Shown here piece after piece: positions 33,540 to 41,952 of a DNA stretch of 64,000 nucleotides. The DNA comes from Pseudomonas sp. GCEP-101. GTDB lineage: Bacteria > Pseudomonadota > Gammaproteobacteria > Pseudomonadales > Pseudomonadaceae. How positions within the stretch are numbered: position 1 is the stretch's first letter; each line of letters starts with the position of its first letter. Below the pieces are notes generated by a model. That model ran no database searches and was not told the origin of the DNA. It saw nothing but the letters and a program-made list of their open reading frames with translations. The stretch is from the NCBI RefSeq assembly GCF_025133575.1, contig NZ_CP104011.1:4968965-5032964 (forward strand), read 5' to 3'. The translations under genes were made by a program, and so were the position numbers.

Positions 33540-34911
33540 CCGGCTGCCAGGCGGCCGGCGCCGAGCCCAGCGCGGAGGCCGGCCACTCCCAGTAAAGCGG
33601 CGACCCGGCGAACTGCAGCGGCGCGCGCAGGCGCCGCGCCGGGCCCCAGGTGGTGCTTTCGATACCCGGGGCCAGATCAGCGGCCGTCTCGGCCGCCAGT
33701 TCCAGCGCGCCCACCGACGAAACACCCGCCTCCAGCAAGCAGTGAGCCGTGCGCGCCAGCGATAACCGCCAGCGGCTGCCGCGCCCGCTGCGACGGCGCT
33801 CCGCCAGCCCGCGCAGGGCCGCGGCGGCGATCAGATAGCCCGTCGCATGATCCAGGGCCTGCACCGGCAACGGCACGGGCTTGTCCTCGCCACGCCAGAT
33901 GCGCCCCGCCTCCGCGATACCGCTGCTCATCTGCACCAGGCTGTCGAAACCGCGCCGATTGCTCCACGGCCCCGACCAGCCATAGGCATTCAGGCTGACG
34001 TCCACCAGCCCCGGCGCGATCGTCCGCCGCACATCCGCGCCGAAGCCCAGGCGTTCCAGGGCATCGGCGCGATAGCCATGGACCAGCACGTCGGCGCTGG
34101 CGAGCAGCGCCTGGAAGCGTTCGCGGTCCGCCGGCTGGCGCAGGTCCAGCCGAGCACAGTGCTTGCCCAGGGTGACTTCCGGCACCACGCCCGGCTCGTC
34201 CCAGTCAGGCGGGTCGATGCGCAGCACCTCGGTGCCGAAGCCGGCGAGGAAGCGCGTGGCAACCGGCCCGGCCAGCACCCGGGTCAGGTCCAGTACGCGC
34301 AGCCCGGCCAGCGGACGCTCGCGGTCGATTTCGATATCCAGGGCAGGCGCGGACACCAGTTGGAGATCACGCAGCACCAGCGGCTCGCGGGCCACGGCGA
34401 TACCTTGCGGATGTGCTTTCCAGGCGTCCCAGGAGCGCATCTGCGCCGCGCAGCCGCCTTCCGCGACGATCGCCAGCTCCAGATCACCTGCATTCCAGCC
34501 CGCCACCGCGGCCGCAACCTGCTCGCGATCGTTCTCGGTGCCCAGCACCCGCAGGGCCGCGTCGCGGTGATGCGGCGCATTGGTGTGCAGGCGTATCCAG
34601 CCGTCGCGCGTGGCGTAATTGCCGGCAATGGCATCCCACATGCCGGGCGGCGTCCAGCCCTGCGGGCGCAGGGAGGTGGAGAACCAGAAGGAAGCGAGAC
34701 GGCGGTCCACGACCAGCGATGTGCCGGCGCCGGAGTCGGGCTCCAGCCATTCGCCCAGCGCCAGTCCCGCGCTGGCGATACTGGCGGCCGCCAGTTCGGT
34801 GGTGAAGAACGCCGAAGGCAGCGAGCCTTCGCTGCGAAAGGCCAGGTGGCTGAGGCGCTCGGCCTGGCCGCCCAGGGCTGTCCAGAGTCGTTCGACGAGA
34901 ACCCGCTGCAT
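33526..34911 (-). CDS. CaiB/BaiF-type (class III) CoA transferase
   Basis: A 461-residue protein. The C-terminal half is a recognisable family III CoA-transferase (LAGLRVLDLTRVLAGPVATR, FLAGFGTEVLRIDPPDWDEP, DLRQPADRERFQALLASADV, GYRADALERLGFG, VDVSLNAYGWSGPWSNRRGF). The N-terminal 190 residues look like a second, degenerate CaiB-type segment. The catalytic Asp expected after the GLD/DLK region is not clearly identifiable. Family members move CoA between carboxylic acids; the substrates are unknown. Start at ATG 34911 has GGAG six bases upstream; the ATG at 34926 has no room for a ribosome site. Confidence 0.85.
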   Translation of the reverse strand: MQRVLVERLWTALGGQAERLSHLAFRSEGSLPSAFFTTELAAASIASAGLALGEWLEPDSGAGTSLVVDRRLASFWFSTSLRPQGWTPPGMWDAIAGNYATRDGWIRLHTNAPHHRDAALRVLGTENDREQVAAAVAGWNAGDLELAIVAEGGCAAQMRSWDAWKAHPQGIAVAREPLVLRDLQLVSAPALDIEIDRERPLAGLRVLDLTRVLAGPVATRFLAGFGTEVLRIDPPDWDEPGVVPEVTLGKHCARLDLRQPADRERFQALLASADVLVHGYRADALERLGFGADVRRTIAPGLVDVSLNAYGWSGPWSNRRGFDSLVQMSSGIAEAGRIWRGEDKPVPLPVQALDHATGYLIAAAALRGLAERRRSGRGSRWRLSLARTAHCLLEAGVSSVGALELAAETAADLAPGIESTTWGPARRLRAPLQFAGSPLYWEWPASALGSAPAAWQPVSPD

Positions 34912-34993
34912 GTCTATCTCCGCCATTTCCGTGGAGTTTCACCTTAGCCGCGCAGCGTCGAACGGGCGAGCCGATCGTGGACGACAGGCAATA

Positions 34994-35019
34994 AAAAGCC
35001 CGCAATCAAGCGGGCTTTT
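34994..35019 (-). terminator. Terminator of the lipoprotein gene (bidirectional form)
   Basis: Ten-bp perfect stem AAAAGCCCGC/GCGGGCTTTT with a six-base loop. On the minus strand it follows the lipoprotein gene by about 114 bp and ends in TTTTTA. Confidence 0.8.
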
Positions 35020-35132
35020 CGATGGGGAGCTAATCCCTTAGCTGTTTTCATCCTCTGCCCCTGGGTGTGAAAAAAACGTGAAGCAAGGAGCAATCGAAAC
35101 ATTTTGTTGGAGATCAGACCGGGCGGGCTTGA

Positions 35133-35513
35133 TCAGCTCGAATAATCCAGCGCGGTCCACACGCGACTCAGCCCTTCGCTGATCTGGCAGCTCGACAGAT
35201 CGTCCGCTTCACCGCGCGAAGACAGGCGCACGGTGGAATCGCCCTCGCCTTCGGTCAACCACTGCAGGCGGCCGCAATTGGGCGTGTCGATGACGTAGCT
35301 GGCGGCAATCGCCGAACGCTGCCGGGGCAGACGAATCGCATCGCGCACGGTGCCGCGCTCCTCGATGCGCTTGCCGTCCGCCACCAGCACCGCCCAGGCC
35401 TCCTTGCCCTCGATGATGAGGTAAGCGCCATTGGCGCGCGGGACATCCGCCTGGGGCTGGGCACAGCCCGCCAGCATTGCCACACCGGCACACAGCATGA
35501 GTTTCTGCAGCAT
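35133..35513 (-). CDS. Putative lipoprotein of unknown function
   Basis: A 126-residue protein with a lipoprotein signal: MLQKLMLCAGVAMLAGC, with lipobox LAGC and lipid-modified Cys at residue 17, then QPQADVPRANG. Asp is not at +2 (Gln instead), so outer-membrane sorting is likely. The mature part has an YLIIEGKEAWAVLVADGKRI strand pair and two cysteines (TPNCGRL, SSCQISE) that could form a disulfide. No known domain recognised. ATG 35513 has AAGAG eight bases upstream; ATG 35519 is too close to it. The SOS-type box 35611-35630 is about 98 bp upstream. Confidence 0.7.
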   Translation of the reverse strand: MLQKLMLCAGVAMLAGCAQPQADVPRANGAYLIIEGKEAWAVLVADGKRIEERGTVRDAIRLPRQRSAIAASYVIDTPNCGRLQWLTEGEGDSTVRLSSRGEADDLSSCQISEGLSRVWTALDYSS

Positions 35514-35610
35514 CGCCATCACTCTTGTTCGTCGAGAAATGCCTGTCAGACCACTGCTGACGGGCACTTCAGGGTTTCTGTCAGACCGTGAAAGCGATAC
35601 TAGGAGAAAA

Positions 35611-35630
35611 TACTGTTCATGCATACAGTA
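35611..35630. promoter_or_regulatory. LexA-type SOS box
   Basis: TACTGTTCATGCATACAGTA has the CTG-N10-CAG core with TA flanks on both ends, matching the gamma-proteobacterial LexA consensus arms; the TGCA centre is a symmetric element. It lies in the divergent gap between the lipoprotein gene (start 35513) and the 104-residue gene (start 35734), 98-104 bp from each, so either or both could be SOS-controlled. Confidence 0.7.
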
Positions 35631-35733
35631 TTTTGCGAAAATTTTTTAAACCTCGACGAATGGCCGCAGTCCATTGGCTACGTCGATCACCCCGGAACAG
35701 GGCATGGGCCTGATACCCATTGAGGAGCAAGCG

Positions 35734-36048
35734 ATGGTGAGCATCCATCAGCTGAAATACACCGTGAACCACATGGCCATCGAGGAAGTCAGCGAGGCGG
35801 TGGCGGAATTGCTGCTGGAGGGGTTGGTCACGGAGGGCAAGACGCCTTTCAGCCGTACCCACTTCAATGTGTGCTTCGCGGAAATCGAGGCCCTGATGCA
35901 GCGCGCCGGCTACCACCGTCCGCTGGATGTGGTGGGCTACCAGGGCCAGGCCTACGCCATGTTCGACCCCAGTCGCTGGGACGCCGTGGAGGTGCTGCGC
36001 TGGCTGAAGGAGTACGTCGAAGAGTCGAAGGCGGTCAGCATCGCCTGA
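35734..36048 (+). CDS. Hypothetical protein downstream of an SOS box
   Basis: A 104-residue soluble protein of mixed charge with no signal or membrane segment. Visible pieces: MVSIHQLKYTVNHMAIEEVS, EAVAELLLEGLVTEGKTPFS, FAEIEALMQRAGYHRPLDVV, VEVLRWLKEYVEE. I do not recognise the family. The ATG at 35734 has GAGGAG seven bases upstream, an excellent ribosome site; the frame is open further up but without such a site. The LexA-type box at 35611-35630 lies about 100 bp upstream, so it may be DNA-damage induced. Confidence 0.75.
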   Translation: MVSIHQLKYTVNHMAIEEVSEAVAELLLEGLVTEGKTPFSRTHFNVCFAEIEALMQRAGYHRPLDVVGYQGQAYAMFDPSRWDAVEVLRWLKEYVEESKAVSIA

Positions 36049-36161
36049 CGACACGGCCTTTTTCGCAGGTCGCGATTGCGGGAGCAGCGACTTGCGAAGG
36101 CCCAGCTGGCGCACTAATGTCCCATGCACTCTTTCCCGCTTGCCGAATCAAGGACGATTCC

Positions 36162-36347
36162 ATGCGCGCTTCTTCTTCCAACGACAGCTGGCTCTGGGCC
36201 TACCGCAAACTCCGTAGCTGGGATGTGGGCCGTTGCAGCTCCGCCTTTCTCGCCACACTCTTCCACTGGCGCGGCGACACCGGGCTGTTCTACAGCCACG
36301 GCGGCCTGCGCAAATCCCGCCTGACCCGCGACGACCTGCTCGACTGA
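36162..36347 (+). CDS. Small hypothetical protein (61 aa)
   Basis: MRASSSNDSWLWAYRKLRSW begins a 61-residue basic, Trp-rich protein ending LRKSRLTRDDLLD. No signal peptide, membrane segment or known domain. Support comes from an AAGGA seven bases upstream of ATG 36162 and from its compact position between the 104-residue gene and the convergent periplasmic protein gene (6 bp between stops). No homology evidence available by eye. Confidence 0.5.
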   Translation: MRASSSNDSWLWAYRKLRSWDVGRCSSAFLATLFHWRGDTGLFYSHGGLRKSRLTRDDLLD

Positions 36348-36353
36348 CCCGGT

Positions 36354-36716
36354 CTACTGCTGCTGATAGCTGCCATTGCCACGCGGGTAGACCGCGCCGT
36401 TGGGGTATTCGATGCTCTGACGGATACCGCCGCTGCCCTGGTCGATGATCACCGTCCCCGAACGCGACTCGCCGTAGCCGCTGGGTACGCGCACGCCACC
36501 GTAACCGTCCTGTCGCTGCCAGGTGGAGGAGCTCTCCACGCTGCCGCTGGCGCCCGGGCTGATGTAGATCCGCTGGATCACCGGCGGGGACTGCTGCCAT
36601 TGCGGCGAACCCGGCTGGCCCTGTCGCTGGTTTTGTTGCCCGGTGAACGTCTGCGCGAAGACCGGCATCGTCAGACTGCCGCAGAGGATGAATGCCAGGC
36701 TTCTGAGACCGATCAT
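36354..36716 (-). CDS. Small exported protein, Gln/Gly/Ser-rich
   Basis: A 120-residue protein with a Sec signal peptide (MIGLRSLAFILCGSLTMPVFAQ) and a low-complexity mature region: TFTGQQNQRQGQPGSPQWQQ, then RIYISPGASGSVESSSTWQR, and SIEYPNGAVYPRGNGSYQQQ. No domain recognised; probably periplasmic. ATG 36716 has GGGAG seven bases upstream, and the frame extends up to 36800 without support. It converges on the 61-residue gene. Confidence 0.65.
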   Translation of the reverse strand: MIGLRSLAFILCGSLTMPVFAQTFTGQQNQRQGQPGSPQWQQSPPVIQRIYISPGASGSVESSSTWQRQDGYGGVRVPSGYGESRSGTVIIDQGSGGIRQSIEYPNGAVYPRGNGSYQQQ

Positions 36717-37098
36717 GGCGATCTCCCACTGATGGAAAGGCTTCAGCTTACCAAGCTCTGGGCAGATCGTGGAGACGGCTTTTAGAAACACAGAAATCAT
36801 TATATATCAATCAGTTACGACACTTATCTAAGGTTTTGAATTACAAAAACCGCTTGAAGCCAGCGCAGCCGACTCTCTGCCTGGCAAAAAAGCCTCGCAC
36901 CCAATCGGTTAGGTCGCATTCTTGAAGTGATTTCTAGTTATTTTTATGCTTTAAAAACAATCTGTTACAGCTATAACCTCATGCGCTTCATAAAGCTTAG
37001 CGCTCCTATCGCGATACTCTCTCAACCCCAGAAACGCCCGCCCCGTCCTATCAACCGCCGACCACCGTTCTGGCCGCGTTGCCATTCCATTGCCACGA
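36717..37098. other. AT-rich intergenic region without a supported gene
   Basis: About 380 bp much richer in A+T than the surroundings (for example TTATATATCAATCAGTTACG near 36800 and TTTTATGCTTTAAAAACAAT near 36943). Open frames here are short and lack ribosome sites. It may hold the promoter of the minus-strand exported protein, an sRNA, or foreign DNA; I see no decisive signal. Confidence 0.4.
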
Positions 37099-37126
37099 TT
37101 GGCATTTCCCTATCAATCAGTAAGAT
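37099..37126 (+). promoter_or_regulatory. Probable sigma-70 promoter of endA
   Basis: TTGGCA (37099-37104) and TAAGAT (37121-37126) with 16-bp spacing, 26 bp upstream of the ATG. Confidence 0.45.
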
Positions 37127-37152
37127 GCAGCGACTTTCGTAAGGAACGCCTC

Positions 37153-37866
37153 ATGTTCGGACGCTGCCTGACCCTGCTGCTGGTCCTCACCCTGCCCACT
37201 TTCGCGTTGGCTGCCGCGCCGCGCACCTTCGAGGAAGCCAAGAAGGTCGGTCGCACACTGTATGCCCGTCAGTCGGTGGAGTTCTATTGCGGCTGCCGCT
37301 ACAACGGCACCAAGGTCGACCTGAAGAGCTGCGGCTACTCCCCGCGCAAGAACGCCCAGCGCGCGTCGCGCATTGAATGGGAGCACATCGTCCCCGCCTG
37401 GGTGATCGGCCATCAGCGCCAATGCTGGCAGAAAGGCGGCCGCAAGAACTGCTCGCAGAACGATCGGACGTACCAGAAGGCCGAAGCCGACCTGCACAAC
37501 CTGGTGCCGAGCATCGGTGAGGTGAACGGCGACCGCGCCAACTACAGCTTCGCCTGGCTGCAGCAGAAACCGTCGCAGTATGGCGCCTGCCCCATGGTGG
37601 TGGACTTCAAGGCACGCAAGGCCATGCCCCGGCCGCAGATCCGCGGCATGATCGCCCGCACCTATTTCTACATGAGCGACCGCTACGGCCTGAAGCTGTC
37701 GAAGCAGGACCGCCAGCTGTTCACCGCCTGGAGCAAGCAGTACCCCGTGGAAGCCTGGGAGCGCCAGCGCAACCAGATGGTTGGCTGCGTGATGGGTTGG
37801 GGCAATCCGTACGTCGGCCCGATCGAGACCGAGCGCTGTCCGGCCCCGAAAATCGCCAGGCGTTGA
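37153..37866 (+). CDS. endA: Periplasmic/secreted endonuclease I
   Basis: A 237-residue nuclease with a Sec signal peptide (MFGRCLTLLLVLTLPTFALA). The Endonuclease_1 signature is complete: EWEHIVPAWVIG (catalytic His), DLHNLVPSIGEVNGDRANYS (Asn/His metal site) and FKARKAMPRPQIRGMIART. Several Cys pairs (CGCRYNGTKVDLKSCG, QCWQKGGRKNC) suggest disulfides in the periplasm. It degrades double-stranded DNA non-specifically, probably as a nutrient or barrier nuclease. ATG 37153 has AAGGA seven bases upstream. Confidence 0.92.
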   Translation: MFGRCLTLLLVLTLPTFALAAAPRTFEEAKKVGRTLYARQSVEFYCGCRYNGTKVDLKSCGYSPRKNAQRASRIEWEHIVPAWVIGHQRQCWQKGGRKNCSQNDRTYQKAEADLHNLVPSIGEVNGDRANYSFAWLQQKPSQYGACPMVVDFKARKAMPRPQIRGMIARTYFYMSDRYGLKLSKQDRQLFTAWSKQYPVEAWERQRNQMVGCVMGWGNPYVGPIETERCPAPKIARR

Positions 37867-37955
37867 AGCCTGGCGACAGCCGCAAGCGCCAGCAGTAGAC
37901 TCCGACAGCCGTCCCGCAGGACGAGCCCAACCTTTATCTGTCTGGAGTAAGCAGC

Positions 37956-38462
37956 ATGTCCTTCTCGATCTACCAGGCTTCGGTTCCCGTCTTCATCCGC
38001 ATGCTCGGCAACCTTTCGGCGATTCTCGCCAAGGCCGCCGCCCACGCCGAAGCCAAGTCCATCGATCCTTCCGTCCTGATCAACGCCCGCCTCGCCCCGG
38101 ACATGTTCGCCCTGGCGCGCCAGGTGCAGATCGCCTCGGATTCGGCCAAGGGCGCTGGCGCGCGCCTGGCCGGCGTGGAAGTGCCGAGCTTCGCCGACGA
38201 CGAAACCACCTTCGACGAGCTGCAGGTGCGCATCGCCAAGACCGTCGAGTTCCTCAAGGGCCTCAAGCCCGAGCAGTTCGAAGGCGCCGAGGCGCGCACC
38301 ATCGAGCTGAAACTGCGCGCCCGCGAGGTCAGCTTCACCGGGGCGGACTTCCTGCTGGGCTTCGTCAACCCTAACTTCTATTTCCACATCACCACGGCCT
38401 ACGACATCCTCCGCCACAACGGCGTGGAAATCGGCAAGATGGATTATCTGGGCGGCGTCTGA
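37956..38462 (+). CDS. DUF1993 protein (DinB-like four-helix fold)
   Basis: A 168-residue cytoplasmic protein matching the DUF1993 pattern: MSFSIYQASVPVFIRMLGNL, INARLAPDMFALARQVQIAS, DSAKGAGARLAGVEVP and the terminal NPNFYFHITTAYDILRHNGV-E-GK-D-LG. The fold resembles DinB/YfiT helical bundles, but the metal-binding His triad is incomplete. Function unknown. A clear spacer with TCTGGAGTAAGCAGC precedes ATG 37956. Confidence 0.88.
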   Translation: MSFSIYQASVPVFIRMLGNLSAILAKAAAHAEAKSIDPSVLINARLAPDMFALARQVQIASDSAKGAGARLAGVEVPSFADDETTFDELQVRIAKTVEFLKGLKPEQFEGAEARTIELKLRAREVSFTGADFLLGFVNPNFYFHITTAYDILRHNGVEIGKMDYLGGV

Positions 38463-38468
38463 CCGCCC

Positions 38469-38491
38469 GGGCGCCGGCCACCCCGGCGCCC
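38469..38491. terminator. GC hairpin between convergent genes
   Basis: GGGCGCCGG/CCGGCGCCC stem with a five-base loop between the DUF1993 and Lrp genes. There is no T run, so termination is only possible, not proven. Confidence 0.3.
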
Positions 38492-38492
38492 T

Positions 38493-38966
38493 TCAGCCGC
38501 GCGGCAGCGGCAGGCTGGTGGTGGACTTGATCTCCGACAGGGCGACGATGGAGTTGATCTCCTGCACGCCGGGCACCTGGGACAGCCGCTCGAAGAAGAA
38601 GCGCTCGTAAGCCTCGACGTCCTCGGTGACGATGCGCAGCATGAAATCCACGGCGCCCATCAGCACATGGCACTCCAGCACCTCGGGGAACGCCTGCATG
38701 GCCTGGGCAAAATCGGTCAGGTGATTGCGCCCGTGGGCATTGAGCTTCACCTGGGCGAAAATCTGCGTGTTCAGGCCAATCTTCTTGCGATCGAGCAACG
38801 TCACCTGCTTGCGGATCACCCCCTCGTCCTTCAGGCGCTGAATCCGCCGCCAGCACGGTGACTGCGACAGCCCGATGCGTTCGGCGATCTCCGCCGTCGA
38901 CAGGGTCGCCTCTTCCTGCAGGAGGGCGAGAATCCTGCGGTCATGGGCATCGAGCGAAACGGACAT
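38493..38966 (-). CDS. Lrp/AsnC-family transcriptional regulator
   Basis: A 157-residue feast/famine regulator. The N-terminal HTH is at about residues 4-55 (LDAHDRRILALLQEEATLST, IAERIGLSQSPCWRRIQRLK). The C-terminal RAM ligand/oligomerisation domain follows (PEVLECHVLMGAVDFMLRIV). ATG 38966 has AAGGA seven bases upstream; the ATG at 38981 is 5 codons earlier and lacks a site. It is divergent from a small 111-residue gene 131 bp away, its likely target. Confidence 0.9.
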   Translation of the reverse strand: MSVSLDAHDRRILALLQEEATLSTAEIAERIGLSQSPCWRRIQRLKDEGVIRKQVTLLDRKKIGLNTQIFAQVKLNAHGRNHLTDFAQAMQAFPEVLECHVLMGAVDFMLRIVTEDVEAYERFFFERLSQVPGVQEINSIVALSEIKSTTSLPLPRG

Positions 38967-39097
38967 GAACAAGTCCTTCATGCTGACTATGAAGACTTAT
39001 TAATGCACAAATACTCGGAAACCGGTAGAAAACAGGCAAATCTATCCGCCGCCACGGCCGCAGAATATCTCCACTCCAACTGCATCGGCCGGCCGTC

Positions 39098-39433
39098 ATG
39101 ACTCTCCCAGCACTCAACCTCGTCAACCTCCCCCTGAACCATCAGGATCGCCCCGTTCCGACCGAGATCGCTGCCGACGCGCGCTACCTGATCCGCGCCG
39201 AGGTCGACGCCGACATCCTTTGCCGCCTGCTCAACCAGTTTGCGCTGCAGGGCCATGTGCCCGCAGAGGTGGAGGCCTCGCGCCGGGAGGACTGGCTGGA
39301 TATCGCCCTGCGCGTGAATACGCTGCCGCGCTACCGCGCCGAGGTGATCGCCCAGCGCATGCGCGGCATGGTCAGCGTCTGTTCCGTGGACCTGCATGTG
39401 CAGGGCGCGGAGGCTGTCCTTTCGGCGACATAA
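39098..39433 (+). CDS. Small protein, possibly ACT-like, divergent from the Lrp gene
   Basis: A 111-residue soluble protein. The segment ADILCRLLNQFALQGHVPAE, then DWLDIALRVNTL and RAEVIAQRMRGMVSVCSVDL, is reminiscent of the ACT-like small subunits of acetolactate synthase (LLNLFAxQD, then xKMxxLVxV). The canonical start and Gly are absent and no large subunit is nearby, so this is a suggestion only. The divergent Lrp regulator is consistent with an amino-acid-related role. The Shine-Dalgarno before ATG 39098 is poor. Confidence 0.55.
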   Translation: MTLPALNLVNLPLNHQDRPVPTEIAADARYLIRAEVDADILCRLLNQFALQGHVPAEVEASRREDWLDIALRVNTLPRYRAEVIAQRMRGMVSVCSVDLHVQGAEAVLSAT

Positions 39434-39530
39434 ACTGGCTTTCTGGCGTTAGCCGGCACAGTCTCTCCCCAGTAGAGTGCGAACCTGACCCGACGTGGTC
39501 GTTCACACAACAACGAAGAGAGATGTGCCC

Positions 39531-40529
39531 ATGGCCCGCCCACGCCTGCTTCCCGACAACTTCACCCTGGCGCTGATCGCCACCGTGACCGTTGCCAGCC
39601 TGTTGCCTTGCGAGGGCACCGCTGCGGTGGTCTTCGGCTGGATCACCAACCTGGGGATCGCACTGCTGTTCTTCCTCCATGGCGCGAAGCTGTCGCGCCA
39701 GGCGATCATCGCCGGCGCCACCCACTGGCGCCTGCACCTGCTGGTGTTCGCCTGCACCTTCATCCTCTTCCCGATTCTCGGCATGGCGCTCAAACCCGCG
39801 CTGTCGCCGCTGGTGACCCCGGACCTGTACCTGGGCATGCTCTACCTCTGCGCCCTGCCCGCCACCGTGCAATCATCCATCGCCTTCACCTCGCTGGCCC
39901 GCGGCAACGTGCCCGCGGCGATCTGCAGCGCCTCGGCCTCCAGCCTGATGGGCGTGTTCCTGACGCCACTGCTGGTGCAACTGCTGATCGGTGCCCACGG
40001 CGATACCGGCATGTCGACCCTCGACGCCATCGGCAAGATCACCCTGCAACTGCTGGTCCCCTTCCTTGCAGGCCAACTGCTGCGCCCGTGGATTGGCGCC
40101 TGGGTCGAGCGCAACAAGCCGGTGCTGAAATACGTCGACCAGGGCTCGATTCTCCTGGTGGTCTACACCGCGTTCAGCGCCGCGGTGATTCAAGGGCTGT
40201 GGCACCAGATCCCGCTGCCCGCCCTCGCCGGCCTGGTGGTCGCCTGCTGCGTGCTGCTGGCCCTGGCGCTGATCGCCACCAACCTGCTGGGCCGCTACCT
40301 CGGCTTCTCCCTCGAAGACCGCATTACCATCGTCTTCTGCGGCTCGAAGAAGAGCCTGGCCACCGGCGTACCCATGGCCTCGGTGCTGTTCGCCAGCAGC
40401 ACGGTCGGGGTAATCCTGCTGCCGCTGATGCTCTTCCACCAGATCCAGCTGATGGTCTGCGCCGTTCTCGCCCAGCGCTACGCACAGCGCCAGGACGCCA
40501 ACCCTGCCTCCCTGGAGCGCGCCAACTGA
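39531..40529 (+). CDS. Bile acid:sodium symporter family transporter (YfeH-like)
   Basis: A 332-residue inner-membrane protein with about ten helices. Diagnostic of the SBF-like/YfeH group: IALLFFLHGAKLSRQAIIAG, LPATVQSSIAFTSLARGNVP, SSLMGVFLTPLLVQLL, and the late IVFCGSKKSLATGVPMASVL, which includes the crossover helix motif. The substrate of this bacterial subgroup is not established. ATG 39531 lies after AAGAGAGATGTGCCC. It is convergent with gor across a shared terminator. Confidence 0.9.
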   Translation: MARPRLLPDNFTLALIATVTVASLLPCEGTAAVVFGWITNLGIALLFFLHGAKLSRQAIIAGATHWRLHLLVFACTFILFPILGMALKPALSPLVTPDLYLGMLYLCALPATVQSSIAFTSLARGNVPAAICSASASSLMGVFLTPLLVQLLIGAHGDTGMSTLDAIGKITLQLLVPFLAGQLLRPWIGAWVERNKPVLKYVDQGSILLVVYTAFSAAVIQGLWHQIPLPALAGLVVACCVLLALALIATNLLGRYLGFSLEDRITIVFCGSKKSLATGVPMASVLFASSTVGVILLPLMLFHQIQLMVCAVLAQRYAQRQDANPASLERAN

Positions 40530-40545
40530 CGGCGTACCCAGGCAT

Positions 40546-40577
40546 GAAAAAGCCGGTGCAGATGCACCGGCTTTTTT
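40546..40577. terminator. Bidirectional terminator between the YfeH-like gene and gor
   Basis: AGCCGGTG/CACCGGCT stem (within 40551-40571), flanked by A on the left and T on the right, serving both convergent genes. Confidence 0.88.
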
Positions 40578-40593
40578 CTTGCCGACGAAGCGA

Positions 40594-41952
40594 TCAGGCG
40601 CCGACCGGCGTGCGCAGCGTGACGAACTCTTCCGCGGCCGTGGGATGAATGCCGATGGTTTCGTCGAACACCCGCTTGGTTGCCCCGGCTTTGAGCGCCA
40701 CGGCGATGCCCTGCAGGATTTCCCCGGCGTCCGGCCCGACCATGTGACAGCCCAGGACCTTGTCGCTGTCGGCGTCGACGATCAGCTTCATCAGGGTCCG
40801 CTCCTGACTCTCGGTCAAGGTGAGCTTCATTGGCCGGAAGCGGCTTTCGAAGATTTTCACCTTGTGCCCGGCAGCCCGCGCTTCGTCCTCGGTGAGCCCG
40901 ACCGTACCGATGTTCGGCAAGCTGAACACCGCCGTGGGGATCAGCTTGTAGTCCACCGGGCGGTACTCCTCCGGGCGGAACAGCTTGCGCGACAGCGCCA
41001 TGCCTTCCGCCAGCGCCACCGGCGTCAGCTGAACGCGGCCGATCACATCGCCAATGGCATGGATCGACGGCTCGCTCGTGCCATACGCCTCGTCCACCTT
41101 GATGTAGCCCCGCGCATCCAGCTCGACCGAGACATTCTCCAGGCCCAGGTTGTCCAGCTGCGGGCGGCGGCCCGTGGCGTAGAACACGCAATCGGCCTCC
41201 AGCACGCGGCCGTCCTTCAGGGTGGCCGCCAGGGTGCCGTCGCCCTGCTTGTCGATGCGCACGATGTCGCTGTTGAACTGCAGGTCCAGGCCCTTTTTAG
41301 TCAGTTCGTCGCGCAGATGCTCACGCACGCTGCGGTCAAAGCCGCGCAGGAACAGCTCGTTGCGGTACAGCAGCGAGGTTTGTGCGCCCAGCCCGTGGAA
41401 GATGCCGGCGAATTCCACCGCAATGTATCCCCCGCCCACGACCAGCACGCGGCGCGGCAGGGACTCCAGGAAAAACGCCTCGTTGGAGGTGATCGCATGT
41501 TCCTTGCCGGGAATGTCCGGCACCTGCGGCCAGCCGCCGGTGGCAATGAGGATGTGCTTGGCGCGCAAGCGCTGCCCATCCACTTCCACGGTATGCGCAT
41601 CCTGCAGCTTGGCGTGGCCCTCCAGCAGGGTGACGCCGCTGTTCACCAGCAGGTTGCGGTAGATGCCATTGAGGCGATGGATTTCGCGGTTCTTGTTGGC
41701 GATCAGGGTCGCCCAGTCGAAGCTCGCCTCGCCCAGGGACCAACCGAAGCCGGCGGCCTGCTCGAAGTCCTCGTGGAAGTGCGCTCCGTATACCAGCAGC
41801 TTCTTCGGCACGCATCCGACATTGACGCAGGTGCCGCCCAGGTAACGACTTTCCGCTACGGCCACCTTGGCGCCAAAGCCCGCGGCGAAGCGCGCGGCAC
41901 GCACACCGCCGGAACCCGCACCGATGACGAACAGGTCAAAATCGAAAGACAT
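40594..41952 (-). CDS. gor: Glutathione-disulfide reductase
   Basis: A 452-residue NADPH- and FAD-dependent enzyme that reduces GSSG to GSH. Motifs: FAD loop FVIGAGSGGVRAARFA, redox-active disulfide GGTCVNVGCVPKK, NADPH loop VLVVGGGYIAVEFAGIFHGL, second FAD contact SIHAIGDVIGRVQLTPVA, and C-terminal dimer-interface catalytic His in GIHPTAAEEFVTL. ATG 41952 has GGAG seven bases upstream; an adjacent ATG at 41955 is possible. Its neighbour across the divergent gap is a glyoxalase-like gene. Confidence 0.95.
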   Translation of the reverse strand: MSFDFDLFVIGAGSGGVRAARFAAGFGAKVAVAESRYLGGTCVNVGCVPKKLLVYGAHFHEDFEQAAGFGWSLGEASFDWATLIANKNREIHRLNGIYRNLLVNSGVTLLEGHAKLQDAHTVEVDGQRLRAKHILIATGGWPQVPDIPGKEHAITSNEAFFLESLPRRVLVVGGGYIAVEFAGIFHGLGAQTSLLYRNELFLRGFDRSVREHLRDELTKKGLDLQFNSDIVRIDKQGDGTLAATLKDGRVLEADCVFYATGRRPQLDNLGLENVSVELDARGYIKVDEAYGTSEPSIHAIGDVIGRVQLTPVALAEGMALSRKLFRPEEYRPVDYKLIPTAVFSLPNIGTVGLTEDEARAAGHKVKIFESRFRPMKLTLTESQERTLMKLIVDADSDKVLGCHMVGPDAGEILQGIAVALKAGATKRVFDETIGIHPTAAEEFVTLRTPVGA

